From assembly GCF_007677725.1 (NCBI RefSeq), contig NZ_VEDF01000005.1:1-64000 (forward strand): 64,000 bases of DNA, given 5' to 3'. Origin of the DNA: Pseudomonas sp. URMO17WK12:I11 (GTDB lineage Bacteria > Pseudomonadota > Gammaproteobacteria > Pseudomonadales > Pseudomonadaceae). A program made the translations under genes and the position numbers. A model generated the notes under the pieces. That model was given only the letters and a program-made list of their open reading frames with translations. It made no database searches and was not told the origin of the DNA. Shown here piece after piece: positions 1 through 7,761 of the stretch (position 1 is its first letter; every line of letters starts with the position of its first letter).

Positions 1-27
1 GAGCGTTTCGTCTCAACCGAGGCGCGC

Positions 28-55
28 ATTCTACGCTTTCCTCATTTGCTGTCAA
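28..55 (-). promoter_or_regulatory. Ribosomal RNA operon promoter, downstream copy
   Basis: Read on the minus strand, a perfect TTGACA (50-55) is followed after 16 bp by TAGAAT (28-33). The next bases are GCGCGCC, the GC-rich discriminator typical of stringently controlled rRNA promoters. The leader then runs to the left edge and ends in CGCTC, which would continue into a boxA (GCTCTTTAACAA) if this is an rrn leader. The 16S gene itself is outside the window, so the identification is inference. Confidence 0.7.
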
Positions 56-156
56 GCGTTTATTTTGAAGTTTTTTCGAAGCGGCTTTCTTACGAAAGCG
101 TTCAACTTCAACAACTTACCGCTTGCCTCGTTGCGTTCAACGCTGCGAGGAGGCGA

Positions 157-184
157 ATAATACGCGCTTTGAAATCAGAGTCAA
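157..184 (-). promoter_or_regulatory. Ribosomal RNA operon promoter, upstream copy
   Basis: On the minus strand TTGACT (179-184), a 16-bp spacer and TATTAT (157-162) form a strong sigma-70 promoter with a GC-containing discriminator. The AT-rich stretch at about 188-210 sits where an UP element would lie. Together with the second promoter 129 bp downstream, it has the tandem P1/P2 arrangement of rrn operons. It is divergent from the FNT gene at 286. Confidence 0.65.
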
Positions 185-285
185 CACCTTGATCTAAAAA
201 ACTTATTTTCGTCCCCTGCGCCTGACCGGCAACTAAATGCATGCAGCACCGCTCTGTAGAGAAACCCCCTAGGAGCGTACTGGCA

Positions 286-1170
286 ATGAGCGATGCGCAA
301 AGCGAAAAGACCCCCGGCCTGTCGGCAGATGAAGAGAAGGAAATCGATGACAACCAGCCCCCGCGCGCCGCGGTGCTGCACGAGATCATCCGTACCCAGG
401 GCGACCATGAACTGGAACGCACCCTGGCCGCGCTGTGGTGGTCGGCCCTGGCCGCCGGATTGACCATGGGCCTGTCGCTGATGGCCATGGGGCTGTTGTA
501 TTCACGCCTGCCCGATGGCGAAAGTTCCCAGGTCATCGCCGCCCTTGGCTATAGCGCGGGTTTCCTGGCGGTGATCCTGGCCCGCCAGCAATTGTTCACT
601 GAGAACACCCTGACTGCCGTGCTGCCGGTCATGACCACCCCTACCCTGGGTAACCTCGGCCGCCTCCTGCGACTGTGGGGGGTGGTGCTGCTGGGTAACC
701 TTGCCGGGACCTTGCTGGTGGCGTGGGTCATGCTGGAACTGCCTATCTTCGACAGCAAGACCGACGTCGCCTTCCTGGAAGTCGGGCGCAAGGTCATGGA
801 AAACGATATGAGCCAGATGTTCGCCAAGGGCATCGTATCGGGCTGGATGATCGCCACCATGGTCTGGATGATTCCGTCCATGGAGCACGCCAAGATCTGG
901 ATCATCCTGATGATCACCTACCTGATGGCGCTGGGCGACTTCACCCATATCGTCGTGGGCTCGGTGGAAGTGTCCTACCTGGTATGGGCCGGTGAAGAGA
1001 CCTGGAGCCGCTTCTGGCTACACTTCGCCTTGCCGACCTTGGCCGGCAATATCGTTGGCGGGAGCTTCATCTTCGCGCTGATCAGCCACGCCCAGGTGCG
1101 CAGCGACAGCGGCAAGTCACCGTCCAAGCTGCTGAGCGACGACAAGCAGGAACAGCGCGAGCGCGATTGA
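286..1170 (+). CDS. Formate/nitrite transporter (FNT) family membrane protein, YfdC-like
   Basis: A 294-residue protein resembling the YfdC branch of the FNT family, pentameric inner-membrane channels for small monovalent anions such as formate or nitrite. About 55 hydrophilic N-terminal residues precede six hydrophobic segments (around 58-80, 90-110, 135-160, 188-210, 218-240, 255-280), ending in a charged tail. The start is the ATG at 286, with AGGAG at 271-275; an in-frame ATG at 241 has no ribosome binding site. It stands alone, convergent with the next gene with one base between stop codons. Substrate cannot be told from sequence; YfdC itself is poorly characterised. Confidence 0.85.
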   Translation: MSDAQSEKTPGLSADEEKEIDDNQPPRAAVLHEIIRTQGDHELERTLAALWWSALAAGLTMGLSLMAMGLLYSRLPDGESSQVIAALGYSAGFLAVILARQQLFTENTLTAVLPVMTTPTLGNLGRLLRLWGVVLLGNLAGTLLVAWVMLELPIFDSKTDVAFLEVGRKVMENDMSQMFAKGIVSGWMIATMVWMIPSMEHAKIWIILMITYLMALGDFTHIVVGSVEVSYLVWAGEETWSRFWLHFALPTLAGNIVGGSFIFALISHAQVRSDSGKSPSKLLSDDKQEQRERD

Positions 1171-1171
1171 A

Positions 1172-2266
1172 TCAGCGCTGCGCCACTGACCGCTCAACCG
1201 TGCTCTCGCCCTGGCGCGATGGGTGCGGTTGCCACCAGCGCGGCCCTTCATGGGGCATATCGATGCTCACTCGCTCTCCCATTTGCGGCGTGCTGAGCTT
1301 CACCTGGGCCTGGGCTGCCAGCGCGACGATGCGTTCGAACGGCTCTTGCCAGGCATGCAGGGCCAGATCGAACGTGCCGTTATGGATCGGCAGCAGCCAC
1401 CGCCCACGCAGATCCACATGCGCCTGCAGGCTCTGCTCGGGCTGCATGTGCACATTGGGCCAGGCGACGTTGTAGGCACCGGTCTCGATCAAGGTCAGAT
1501 CGAACGGCCCATAGCGCTCGCCAATCTGCGCAAAGCCCGCGAAGTAACCGGTGTCGCCACTGAAGAACAGTCGCGTTTGCTCATCGACGATTACCCAGGA
1601 CGCCCACAGGGTGCGGTTGCTGTCCAACAGCCCGCGGCCGGAGAAGTGCTGTGCAGGTGTCGCGACAAAGCGCACCCCGTGCACCTCGGTCTCTTGCCAC
1701 CAGTCAAGCTGGGTGACCTTGGCCGCCGGCACCCCCCACTCGACCAACAGGTCACCCACGCCCAGCGGCGCCAGGAAACGCTCGGCGCGCGAAGCCAGGC
1801 GGCGAATCGCCTGTTCGTCCAGGTGATCGAAGTGATCGTGCGAGAGCACCACCGCAGCCAGTGGCGGCAAATCATCGAGCCCCAGTGGCGGGGCATGAAA
1901 GCGCAGCGGCCCGGCCCACTGCACCGGCGATGCCCGTTCGGCGAATACCGGGTCGGTGATGAAGTAGCGCCCACGCAGTTTGAGCAATACCGTCGAGTGG
2001 CCCAGGCGCCACAGGCTGTGGTCAGGCGCATCGAGCACCTGCTGACGGCTCATCGCCTGCACCCTGATCGCAGCCGCCGGCCGCGTCTCTGGCGGCTTGC
2101 GCAGCAACAGGTATTTGAGGCCAATGCGCAGCTTTTTCAGGAAGCCGTCCTGGGGCAGGCTGGCCTGATTGTGAAAACGCCCGTCACGCTGAGGGGCGAC
2201 GGGGTCGCCGGAACTCGCCAAGGGAGCCATAAGCAGCAACACTCCAAGCAACAACGAAGGCTTCAT
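1172..2266 (-). CDS. Exported metallo-beta-lactamase-fold hydrolase (NAPE-PLD/UlaG-like)
   Basis: A 364-residue protein with an N-terminal signal peptide (about 1-20) and a metallo-beta-lactamase core. The HxHxDH metal motif is at 143-148 (HDHFDH), followed by a PAQH segment, an SGDTGYF motif carrying the bridging Asp, and a PIHNGTFDL segment with the last His. This pattern matches the family that includes N-acyl-phosphatidylethanolamine phospholipase D and RomA/UlaG-like lactonases. The substrate is unknown. Both metal sites look intact, so it should be active, probably in the periplasm. It is transcribed alone. Confidence 0.8.
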   Translation of the reverse strand: MKPSLLLGVLLLMAPLASSGDPVAPQRDGRFHNQASLPQDGFLKKLRIGLKYLLLRKPPETRPAAAIRVQAMSRQQVLDAPDHSLWRLGHSTVLLKLRGRYFITDPVFAERASPVQWAGPLRFHAPPLGLDDLPPLAAVVLSHDHFDHLDEQAIRRLASRAERFLAPLGVGDLLVEWGVPAAKVTQLDWWQETEVHGVRFVATPAQHFSGRGLLDSNRTLWASWVIVDEQTRLFFSGDTGYFAGFAQIGERYGPFDLTLIETGAYNVAWPNVHMQPEQSLQAHVDLRGRWLLPIHNGTFDLALHAWQEPFERIVALAAQAQVKLSTPQMGERVSIDMPHEGPRWWQPHPSRQGESTVERSVAQR

Positions 2267-2353
2267 GTTACCCCACCGGGATCACATCAACCGTAAATGG
2301 CCTGATAAGCCGTGCTCAGGCTTGCCTGGCGTGGAGCATAGTTCGCTGCCTGC

Positions 2354-2674
2354 TCAGCGCAATGACCGCTCGGCCACGATCTCCGGCAGATCCTCGCGCT
2401 GCATATAGATGCGCAGTGGCTCGGCAATATTGAGCCGGTCATCGACGTGCTGGCTTAGCAGCAGTGCCAGGCGCTCGCGACACAGGGCCATGCGTTTACC
2501 CTGCAGCGCCCGCCAGACGAATTCGCTGCACGGGGTGATGCTGTCGTCTGCCACGTCCATGCCGAAGGCGTCTTCGGAAAAGCGCACGATATGCTCGCCG
2601 CGCTTGCCATGAAAGCCGACGAAGCCGTTGAGTTGGTCCGCTGCGCTGCAGATATCTTGAGAAGTGATGGCCAT
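2354..2674 (-). CDS. Conserved hypothetical protein, 106 residues
   Basis: I do not recognise this family. The protein is soluble, acidic and has no signal peptide or membrane segment. The start at 2674 was chosen because GAGG lies 7 bases upstream; a non-ATG start at 2707 would add 11 residues. It has four cysteines (in the segments DICSA, TPCSE, ALCRE and others) not arranged as an obvious metal motif. Codon usage is like the neighbours. It stands between the MBL hydrolase and the efflux operon, separated from each by about 90-130 bp. Confidence 0.6.
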   Translation of the reverse strand: MAITSQDICSAADQLNGFVGFHGKRGEHIVRFSEDAFGMDVADDSITPCSEFVWRALQGKRMALCRERLALLLSQHVDDRLNIAEPLRIYMQREDLPEIVAERSLR

Positions 2675-2809
2675 GAGGTAACCTCGCAATTGAACGAAAG
2701 AACGCACGCAAGGCCCGCGGTCGCCTCTACTGGACGACTCACAGCCGCCAGACTAGCGCATGCCCAGCGGGTGCGGCGAAGGATTTTCGTGGCAAATTGC
2801 AAGCGCCGA

Positions 2810-3679
2810 TCAGCGCCGCGACTGATCCTCATGGACCTGCACGCTGGCGGTCATCCCCGCACTCAGGTGCACGCCCTGGGGAATGCTATCGAGCTTAATG
2901 CGGACCGGAATGCGTTGCGCCAGGCGTACCCAGTTGAAAGTCGGCTCGACCACCGGTAACAGTTGACCGTCGGGGTTGCTGTTGCTGTCGGTAATGCCAC
3001 GGCTGATGCTTTGTACATGGCCCTGCATGGCCTCACCTGCGCCCATGAGCCACACGCTGACGCGATCGCCCACGCGTATGCGCGGCAGCTTGGTTTCCTC
3101 GAAATACGCCTGAATATAGAAGGTCGAGTCGTCCACCAGCGCCATCACCGCCTGCCCGGCATTGACGTAGTTGCCCTGGGCCAGGCGCAGATTGGTGATA
3201 TGCCCGCTGCGCGGGGCGCGCACCTCGCTACGCGCCAGGTTGATCTTGGCCACCTGTAATTGCGCCTGCGCCTCGTGCAGCTCGCCGCGAGCGATAGCCG
3301 CGTTGATCTGGGCGTTTTCACGCAGCTCCGCGCTTATCGCCTCCGGGCCCAGCGCCGTGCGCCGCGCAGCCTCACGCTCGCGCAGGTGCAATTGCTGGGC
3401 GCGGGTTTCAGCCACGGCGCTGGCTTGCTCGAACGCCGCCTGAAACCGCTCGCGATCGATGCTCATCAGCACATCACCGGTCTTGACCTGCTGGTTGTCC
3501 TCGACCTTCAGCTCGCGCACCCAGCCCGAGACGTCTGGAGCGATCACCACCACATCGGCACGCACCCGCGCATCGCGGGTCCACGGCGTGAGCATGTAGT
3601 ACTGCCAGAGTTGATAACCCGCCAGAACGGCGACGGCAACCACGCACAAAGTCACCAGTACGCGAACCACAGCACGCAT
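2810..3679 (-). CDS. HlyD-family membrane fusion protein of an aromatic-acid-type efflux pump (AaeA-like)
   Basis: A 289-residue periplasmic adaptor with one N-terminal transmembrane anchor (about 5-25). A biotinyl-lipoyl half (VIAPDVSGWV around 47-56) is followed by a coiled-coil hairpin (about 80-150), the second lipoyl half (VRAPRSGHI) and a beta-barrel region. Length and layout match AaeA/EmrA-type adaptors (AaeA is about 310). It is the last gene of a three-gene minus-strand operon, 11 bp after the DUF1656 gene. It would link the FUSC pump to an outer-membrane channel not encoded here. Confidence 0.85.
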   Translation of the reverse strand: MRAVVRVLVTLCVVAVAVLAGYQLWQYYMLTPWTRDARVRADVVVIAPDVSGWVRELKVEDNQQVKTGDVLMSIDRERFQAAFEQASAVAETRAQQLHLREREAARRTALGPEAISAELRENAQINAAIARGELHEAQAQLQVAKINLARSEVRAPRSGHITNLRLAQGNYVNAGQAVMALVDDSTFYIQAYFEETKLPRIRVGDRVSVWLMGAGEAMQGHVQSISRGITDSNSNPDGQLLPVVEPTFNWVRLAQRIPVRIKLDSIPQGVHLSAGMTASVQVHEDQSRR

Positions 3680-3690
3680 TCAATCACTCC

Positions 3691-3903
3691 TCACAAAGGC
3701 CCAAGCAGACGCACCACCAGATACAGCACACACACGAACAAGGCCGCATCGAACAGCGCTTCGTGCCAGATCCAACGCCCGAGCGGCGTTGCCTGCACCA
3801 ACAAGCGCAGCACGGCGGTCAACGCCAGTGCCATTAACACATAGATCAGAAACGGGCTGAGCAACACCCCGCCCAGCGCCCATTCACGCAAGCCCATCGG
3901 CAT
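3691..3903 (-). CDS. DUF1656 small membrane protein (AaeX-like)
   Basis: A 70-residue protein with two hydrophobic segments (about 10-33 and 47-68), as in DUF1656/AaeX proteins that almost always sit between FUSC and HlyD efflux genes. Its start overlaps the end of the upstream FUSC gene by 20 bp, consistent with translational coupling. The exact role of AaeX proteins is not established; context says it is a pump accessory. Confidence 0.8.
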   Translation of the reverse strand: MPMGLREWALGGVLLSPFLIYVLMALALTAVLRLLVQATPLGRWIWHEALFDAALFVCVLYLVVRLLGPL

Positions 3904-5872
3904 CCTCCTGCGAGCGGCACCATCTGCGCCAGCTGTTGTTCAACTGCAGCACCGCACCTTGCGCCAGGCGCAACGGGTCGCTGGCCGGCGCCTGCTGCAG
4001 CGCTTCGATGAACCGTGCGCTGGCGCTGTCCAGACGATGTTCGCGGCCGGCCGCTGGCCCTTGCGCCAATACCGCCTCGACCTGGCGCAAGTAGTCGCGA
4101 TCAGCCCCCGCCAACGGCACCTGGGCCAACGCCAGGCACATGCGCAGATGCACCAGCTCATCGCCCAGGTCCAAGCCATGCAGGCCATCGTCCCAGCGCT
4201 TGCGCCGGTGGTTCGACAACTCGCCCGCATGCCGCGCCAGTTGCATCAGCCGATCAGCCATACGCCCGCCGAACCAGGTGTCGGCGCCGCGCAAATCCCG
4301 GCGGGTCAAGCGCACCAGGTCGTTGACGGTCGCCGCACGCAGGCGTCGCCCCAGCCACGCAGGGTGGCGAAACACCAGCAGACGGAACGCCATCACCGCC
4401 GCGCCCACGCCAACCAACATGGCCAAGGCACTGTTGAGCATGCTCGCCACCCCGAAGGTCATGGCATTGAGCGGTGCTACCAGGACGATGAAATGCAAAC
4501 AGTAGGAGGTCGCCGTCGCCCCGGTACGCGGATGCGCCATGCCGAGCGCGCCGAAACCCAGCGGCACGCCCATGCCCAGGCACAGCATGGCGAAGCTGCT
4601 CCACTGCGGGAGGAGTATCTGCCCTACCAACAGTGCAACCGGGATCGCCAGCAAGATCCCGCGCAGAAAGCTCAGGCCGATCTGCGCGCCGTTTTCACGG
4701 CTGGCGAACAAGCTGCAGACCACGCAGGTCAAGACCAGCCCGCCGAGTGCCGACGGCCATGCGGTTGCCAGCCAGAAACCGCTCATGGCCAGAAATGCCA
4801 GGGCACTGCGTGAGCCAAACAGCAAGGCCAGGGACCAGTCGCGGTGCACGGCCAGCCCCTGGGCGGTGCTCCGCCCTGCCCTGCCGGCTTCGACATCGGT
4901 CAACGACTGGCGCGCGGCCATGGCGTTATCCAGGAGCAACGTCATGCGCGCCAGGCAATAGTGCTCGGCCGGGCTGATCTGCTGATCGTGAGCTGCATCC
5001 CACAGGCGTTGGCGCAACAGCAGCAAGCCTGCTTGATCGGAGTCGAGCAACTGCGTGCGCAACTGCTCGAACCACGGCGCAAGCCGCGCAGCTTCATGCG
5101 CATCGAGTTGCAGCCACTGCCGGCGCACCGAGCGGGCGATGCGCAGCAGCACCATGAGCGTGTGGCTCAAGCTGCGAATCGCTCTGGCCCGCTGCCGGCC
5201 GCGCTGCCCCTCGAACCAGGCGTGTTCACGCTGGGTGTCGATGGCGACGATGCGCCCGAGGCTGTCGAGCAGCCCTTTGCGCGCCTCGTCTTCGCCGCCG
5301 AGCATGGCGCTAGCCGCCTGCAGCCCGTTGGTCCAGGCCTGGCGCGCCTGCCCGGTCAATTGCTGCTCGACACGCAGCGGCCAGATCAAGGCGCTGCTGG
5401 CAGTGGCGCAAACGATCCCCAGGGAGATCTCGGTGCAGCGCGCCACAGCCTGGTCGAATACCTGCAACGGGTTGCCGATCGCCGGCAAGGCGATGATCGC
5501 GGCGGTGTAGCCGGCCAGCACGAAGGCGTAGGCCCAGGCGCTGCGCAGCTGCGTGGAAGCGGCGGTGCACAGCGCCAGCCACAGGGCCAAGGCCAGCAGG
5601 AACAACCACGGCGTCTGCGCGAACAGGCCGATGAACACCACCGACATGACCGTGCCCACCAGGGTGCCGGCCAGGCGTGCCAAGCCCTTCTGCACAACCA
5701 TGCCGGACAACGGCTGGGCGACGATGAACGCGGTCATCAACGCCCACGCCGGCTGCTCCAACCCCCAGCGCATGGCCAGCCACAGCGCCAGGCCTCCCCC
5801 AAGCAAGGTCTTGAGGGCGAATTTGATGGCAAGGCTGCTGGGTGCGAAAAGCGCCTGGAGGGTGATGGGCAC
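3884..5872 (-). CDS. FUSC-family efflux pump inner-membrane protein (AaeB-like)
   Basis: A 662-residue FUSC/PET-family protein, the family of the p-hydroxybenzoate exporter AaeB (655 residues). It has two sets of closely spaced hydrophobic helices (about 15-165 and 355-500), each followed by a soluble domain. The start is GTG at 5872, with AAGG upstream. It is first in the FUSC-DUF1656-HlyD operon, and a SlyA-like palindrome lies about 70 bp upstream, so induction by an aromatic ligand through a MarR-family regulator is plausible. Substrate is inferred only from the family. Confidence 0.85.
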   Translation of the reverse strand: MPITLQALFAPSSLAIKFALKTLLGGGLALWLAMRWGLEQPAWALMTAFIVAQPLSGMVVQKGLARLAGTLVGTVMSVVFIGLFAQTPWLFLLALALWLALCTAASTQLRSAWAYAFVLAGYTAAIIALPAIGNPLQVFDQAVARCTEISLGIVCATASSALIWPLRVEQQLTGQARQAWTNGLQAASAMLGGEDEARKGLLDSLGRIVAIDTQREHAWFEGQRGRQRARAIRSLSHTLMVLLRIARSVRRQWLQLDAHEAARLAPWFEQLRTQLLDSDQAGLLLLRQRLWDAAHDQQISPAEHYCLARMTLLLDNAMAARQSLTDVEAGRAGRSTAQGLAVHRDWSLALLFGSRSALAFLAMSGFWLATAWPSALGGLVLTCVVCSLFASRENGAQIGLSFLRGILLAIPVALLVGQILLPQWSSFAMLCLGMGVPLGFGALGMAHPRTGATATSYCLHFIVLVAPLNAMTFGVASMLNSALAMLVGVGAAVMAFRLLVFRHPAWLGRRLRAATVNDLVRLTRRDLRGADTWFGGRMADRLMQLARHAGELSNHRRKRWDDGLHGLDLGDELVHLRMCLALAQVPLAGADRDYLRQVEAVLAQGPAAGREHRLDSASARFIEALQQAPASDPLRLAQGAVLQLNNSWRRWCRSQEDADGLA

Positions 5873-5942
5873 GGACGAACCTTATGCGCGGTGGCTAGTT
5901 ACACGATAGACAACGGCAGATAGCATACTGCGCGACTTATTA

Positions 5943-5956
5943 ATTAGCTAGCTAAT
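5943..5956. promoter_or_regulatory. SlyA/MarR-like operator palindrome
   Basis: A perfect 14-bp inverted repeat, ATTAGCT-AGCTAAT, 71 bp upstream of the FUSC start. Its core TTAGCTAGCTAA differs by one base from the SlyA consensus TTAGCAAGCTAA. It sits in the AT-rich interval where the efflux operon promoter should be. No MarR-family gene is adjacent, so the regulator would act in trans. Confidence 0.45.
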
Positions 5957-5978
5957 CATCTATATAAACCACGCGCAC

Positions 5979-6004
5979 AAAAAAATGGGCGACCGAAGTC
6001 GCCC
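5979..6004 (-). terminator. Rho-independent terminator of the 38-residue membrane protein gene
   Basis: On the minus strand a 7-bp perfect stem (GGGCGAC/GTCGCCC) with a TTCG tetraloop is followed, after a single A, by seven T residues. It lies 33 bp past the stop codon. Confidence 0.85.
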
Positions 6005-6036
6005 TAAATGCCTTGCGTGCTCGTGAATCCGGAACC

Positions 6037-6153
6037 TCAGCGCGGCTTGCGCTTGTTGGCGTCCTTCCAGATGAAAATGCCCAGACCGGCAAAGAAGGCG
6101 AACATCAACCCGACCGTTACCACCCCCGCGATAACCACGTTGTCGAGAAACAT
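6037..6153 (-). CDS. Small single-pass membrane protein, 38 residues
   Basis: A short protein with one transmembrane helix (about 4-29) and a basic C-terminal tail (KDANKRKPR), the orientation expected for N-out/C-in small membrane proteins. The ATG at 6153 has a perfect AGGAGG 6 bp upstream and the gene ends in a strong terminator, so it is very likely expressed as its own unit. Upstream in-frame codons would add 27 residues without a better ribosome site. Function unknown. Confidence 0.7.
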   Translation of the reverse strand: MFLDNVVIAGVVTVGLMFAFFAGLGIFIWKDANKRKPR

Positions 6154-6288
6154 GCTGGCCTCCTGATAGGTTTGCCGTCGTCCGATGGATGCAAGGTAAC
6201 CAATCTGGCGGGGGAGAAAATTGATCAGGGTCAACTTCGCCCAGAACTGGGCTCACGAGGCGGGCGCAGGGATGACCTGCGTCAAATT

Positions 6289-6450
6289 TCAGCGCTTCTT
6301 GGGTTTGCCTTTGGGCTTCTTTTTCTTGGCGCCTGCCAATGGCATGGCCTGCTCGAACGCCTGGCGCACCTCGTTCAGGCGTTTTTCCTTGAGGTCATGG
6401 ATGCGCTTGGCGCGCTCGGCATCGAAGTCGATGAGGTTGTCTTGGCTCAT
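6289..6450 (-). CDS. Small lysine-rich protein, 53 residues
   Basis: An open frame from ATG 6450 to TGA 6289. It begins MSQDNLIDFDAERAKRIHDL, is strongly helical and charged, and ends in a run of Lys/Pro/Gly (AKKKKPKGKPKKR). The basic tail suggests nucleic-acid or ribosome contact, but this is inference only. The ribosome binding site is weak. Codon choice is typical for the chromosome. I have seen similar short hypotheticals in Pseudomonas but know no function. Confidence 0.6.
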   Translation of the reverse strand: MSQDNLIDFDAERAKRIHDLKEKRLNEVRQAFEQAMPLAGAKKKKPKGKPKKR

Positions 6451-6516
6451 GGGTGGGCTCGACCGTCTACAGAACCTGCATCATGCCGCCGGCTAGCCGC
6501 GCTGACCAGCCCCCGC

Positions 6517-6846
6517 TCAGACTTCGATGTCCACCAGCAGGCCCTGGCGCGGGGTTTCGCCCATCAACGGTGCCACCGGCACGGTGTTGTCGGCGTTGAG
6601 CTCATCACCCGGCACAGCACTGTAGAGCTCGTCTTCACGCGGGTTGCGGCGCTTTTGCTGGCGACGCTGCTCCTCACGCAAGAGCAGTACCTGCTCCTGC
6701 GGATCGCGCTGGTGCTTGAGGTCGATCGCGCTTTCGCTGGACGACGGCTGCACGGGGACTACCGGCTTGATGTCGGGGGTCTGCTTGACCGGGTCCTGTT
6801 GCGAGGTCACGGGCGCGGCACTGAGCGGGATGATCGGCGGCAGCAT
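6517..6846 (-). CDS. Conserved hypothetical protein, 109 residues, charged and proline-rich
   Basis: The start ATG at 6846 has AGGAG 8 bases upstream; a longer frame to 7080 would run antisense through the neighbouring lipoprotein gene and is rejected. The protein is hydrophilic, with a proline-rich N-terminal third, a highly charged helical centre (about 50-75, many Glu/Arg/Gln) and an acidic C-terminus. It has no signal peptide or membrane helix and is probably largely disordered. I do not recognise a family. Confidence 0.6.
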   Translation of the reverse strand: MLPPIIPLSAAPVTSQQDPVKQTPDIKPVVPVQPSSSESAIDLKHQRDPQEQVLLLREEQRRQQKRRNPREDELYSAVPGDELNADNTVPVAPLMGETPRQGLLVDIEV

Positions 6847-6934
6847 GCAAGTTCTCCTGTACCCCTGTATCGGCCGACCCCAGGCCGGCTTGAGCGTGGC
6901 GGATCGGTACGCAGCTTGCCTAGGTAGACAGCGG

Positions 6935-7630
6935 TTACTGCAGATCGTCCTCGGGGTCATCGTCTGGCGGCGCGCTGACCTCGCTCCAGGGCCGCTTGTA
7001 GACTTGCTGCCACAGCCCATCAAGGTGCTCGCGCAGCACCGCGGGGGCGGTCTTGAGCGAGGCGCTGTCTTCGCGCTCACCGCCGATCGGCTGCTCCCCG
7101 GCCGGGCTGATCAGCGATTGGCCGGTGATGGTGTAGACCTTCTGCCCTTCACGCATTTCGATGGAGATGTCATGCGGGTCGATGCCACCGCCACAGTAGG
7201 CATGACTGGCGACGGTCACTTCGGCGACACCGTCCTTGTTCAGGTCGGTGACGTCGCTGACATCGGTATAGAAGTCGGCGTCCAGGTCGAGCCCTGGGCA
7301 GGTGGTTTCCTGTTCGATCTGCCAGCGCGGAACAAACGCATCGCGCTCGGCGGCACGCCCATAGAGCGTGGCCTTGAGCACCACCCGGTCGACTTCCTGC
7401 TCCGACTCGGCATCCACCGCCTGCCCGTCGCTGCGGCTCAGTACCAACAAGCCCTCGCCGTCGTGATCGCGAAAATGCACGCTCTTGAGCGGCGTCTGCA
7501 CACCCAGCACTTCGAGTTGCTCGACCGGTATGGCAGGCAGGGTTTCAAAGCTTTTCTGTTCACAGGCAGCCAGCAACGACAAGCTGCCGATGGCCATACA
7601 GGTGTGCAACCAGCGGTGCGTGAACGACAT
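6935..7630 (-). CDS. Putative lipoprotein with a calcium-loop-like segment
   Basis: A 231-residue protein with a lipoprotein signal: the lipobox LLAAC places the lipidated Cys at about residue 23. The mature part contains DLNKDGVAEVTV, an EF-hand/dockerin-like D-x-N-x-D-G loop found in FG-GAP/VCBS-type proteins, and two further cysteines (TTCPG, AYCGG) that could form a disulfide. The ATG at 7630 is preferred over a TTG four codons earlier. Function unknown; membrane-anchored in the envelope. It is transcribed away from rapA. Confidence 0.65.
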   Translation of the reverse strand: MSFTHRWLHTCMAIGSLSLLAACEQKSFETLPAIPVEQLEVLGVQTPLKSVHFRDHDGEGLLVLSRSDGQAVDAESEQEVDRVVLKATLYGRAAERDAFVPRWQIEQETTCPGLDLDADFYTDVSDVTDLNKDGVAEVTVASHAYCGGGIDPHDISIEMREGQKVYTITGQSLISPAGEQPIGGEREDSASLKTAPAVLREHLDGLWQQVYKRPWSEVSAPPDDDPEDDLQ

Positions 7631-7761
7631 AACGGCGCGCAACCCTTGTCAGCGAGACGGTGTTCTGCGATGAAACAGCTAGACTGATCGACTTCTGGGG
7701 TATGGTCCGCCCCCCTGATCCGTTAACATAGCCGGCTTTTCATCGCGGGAGTTCAGGCAGT

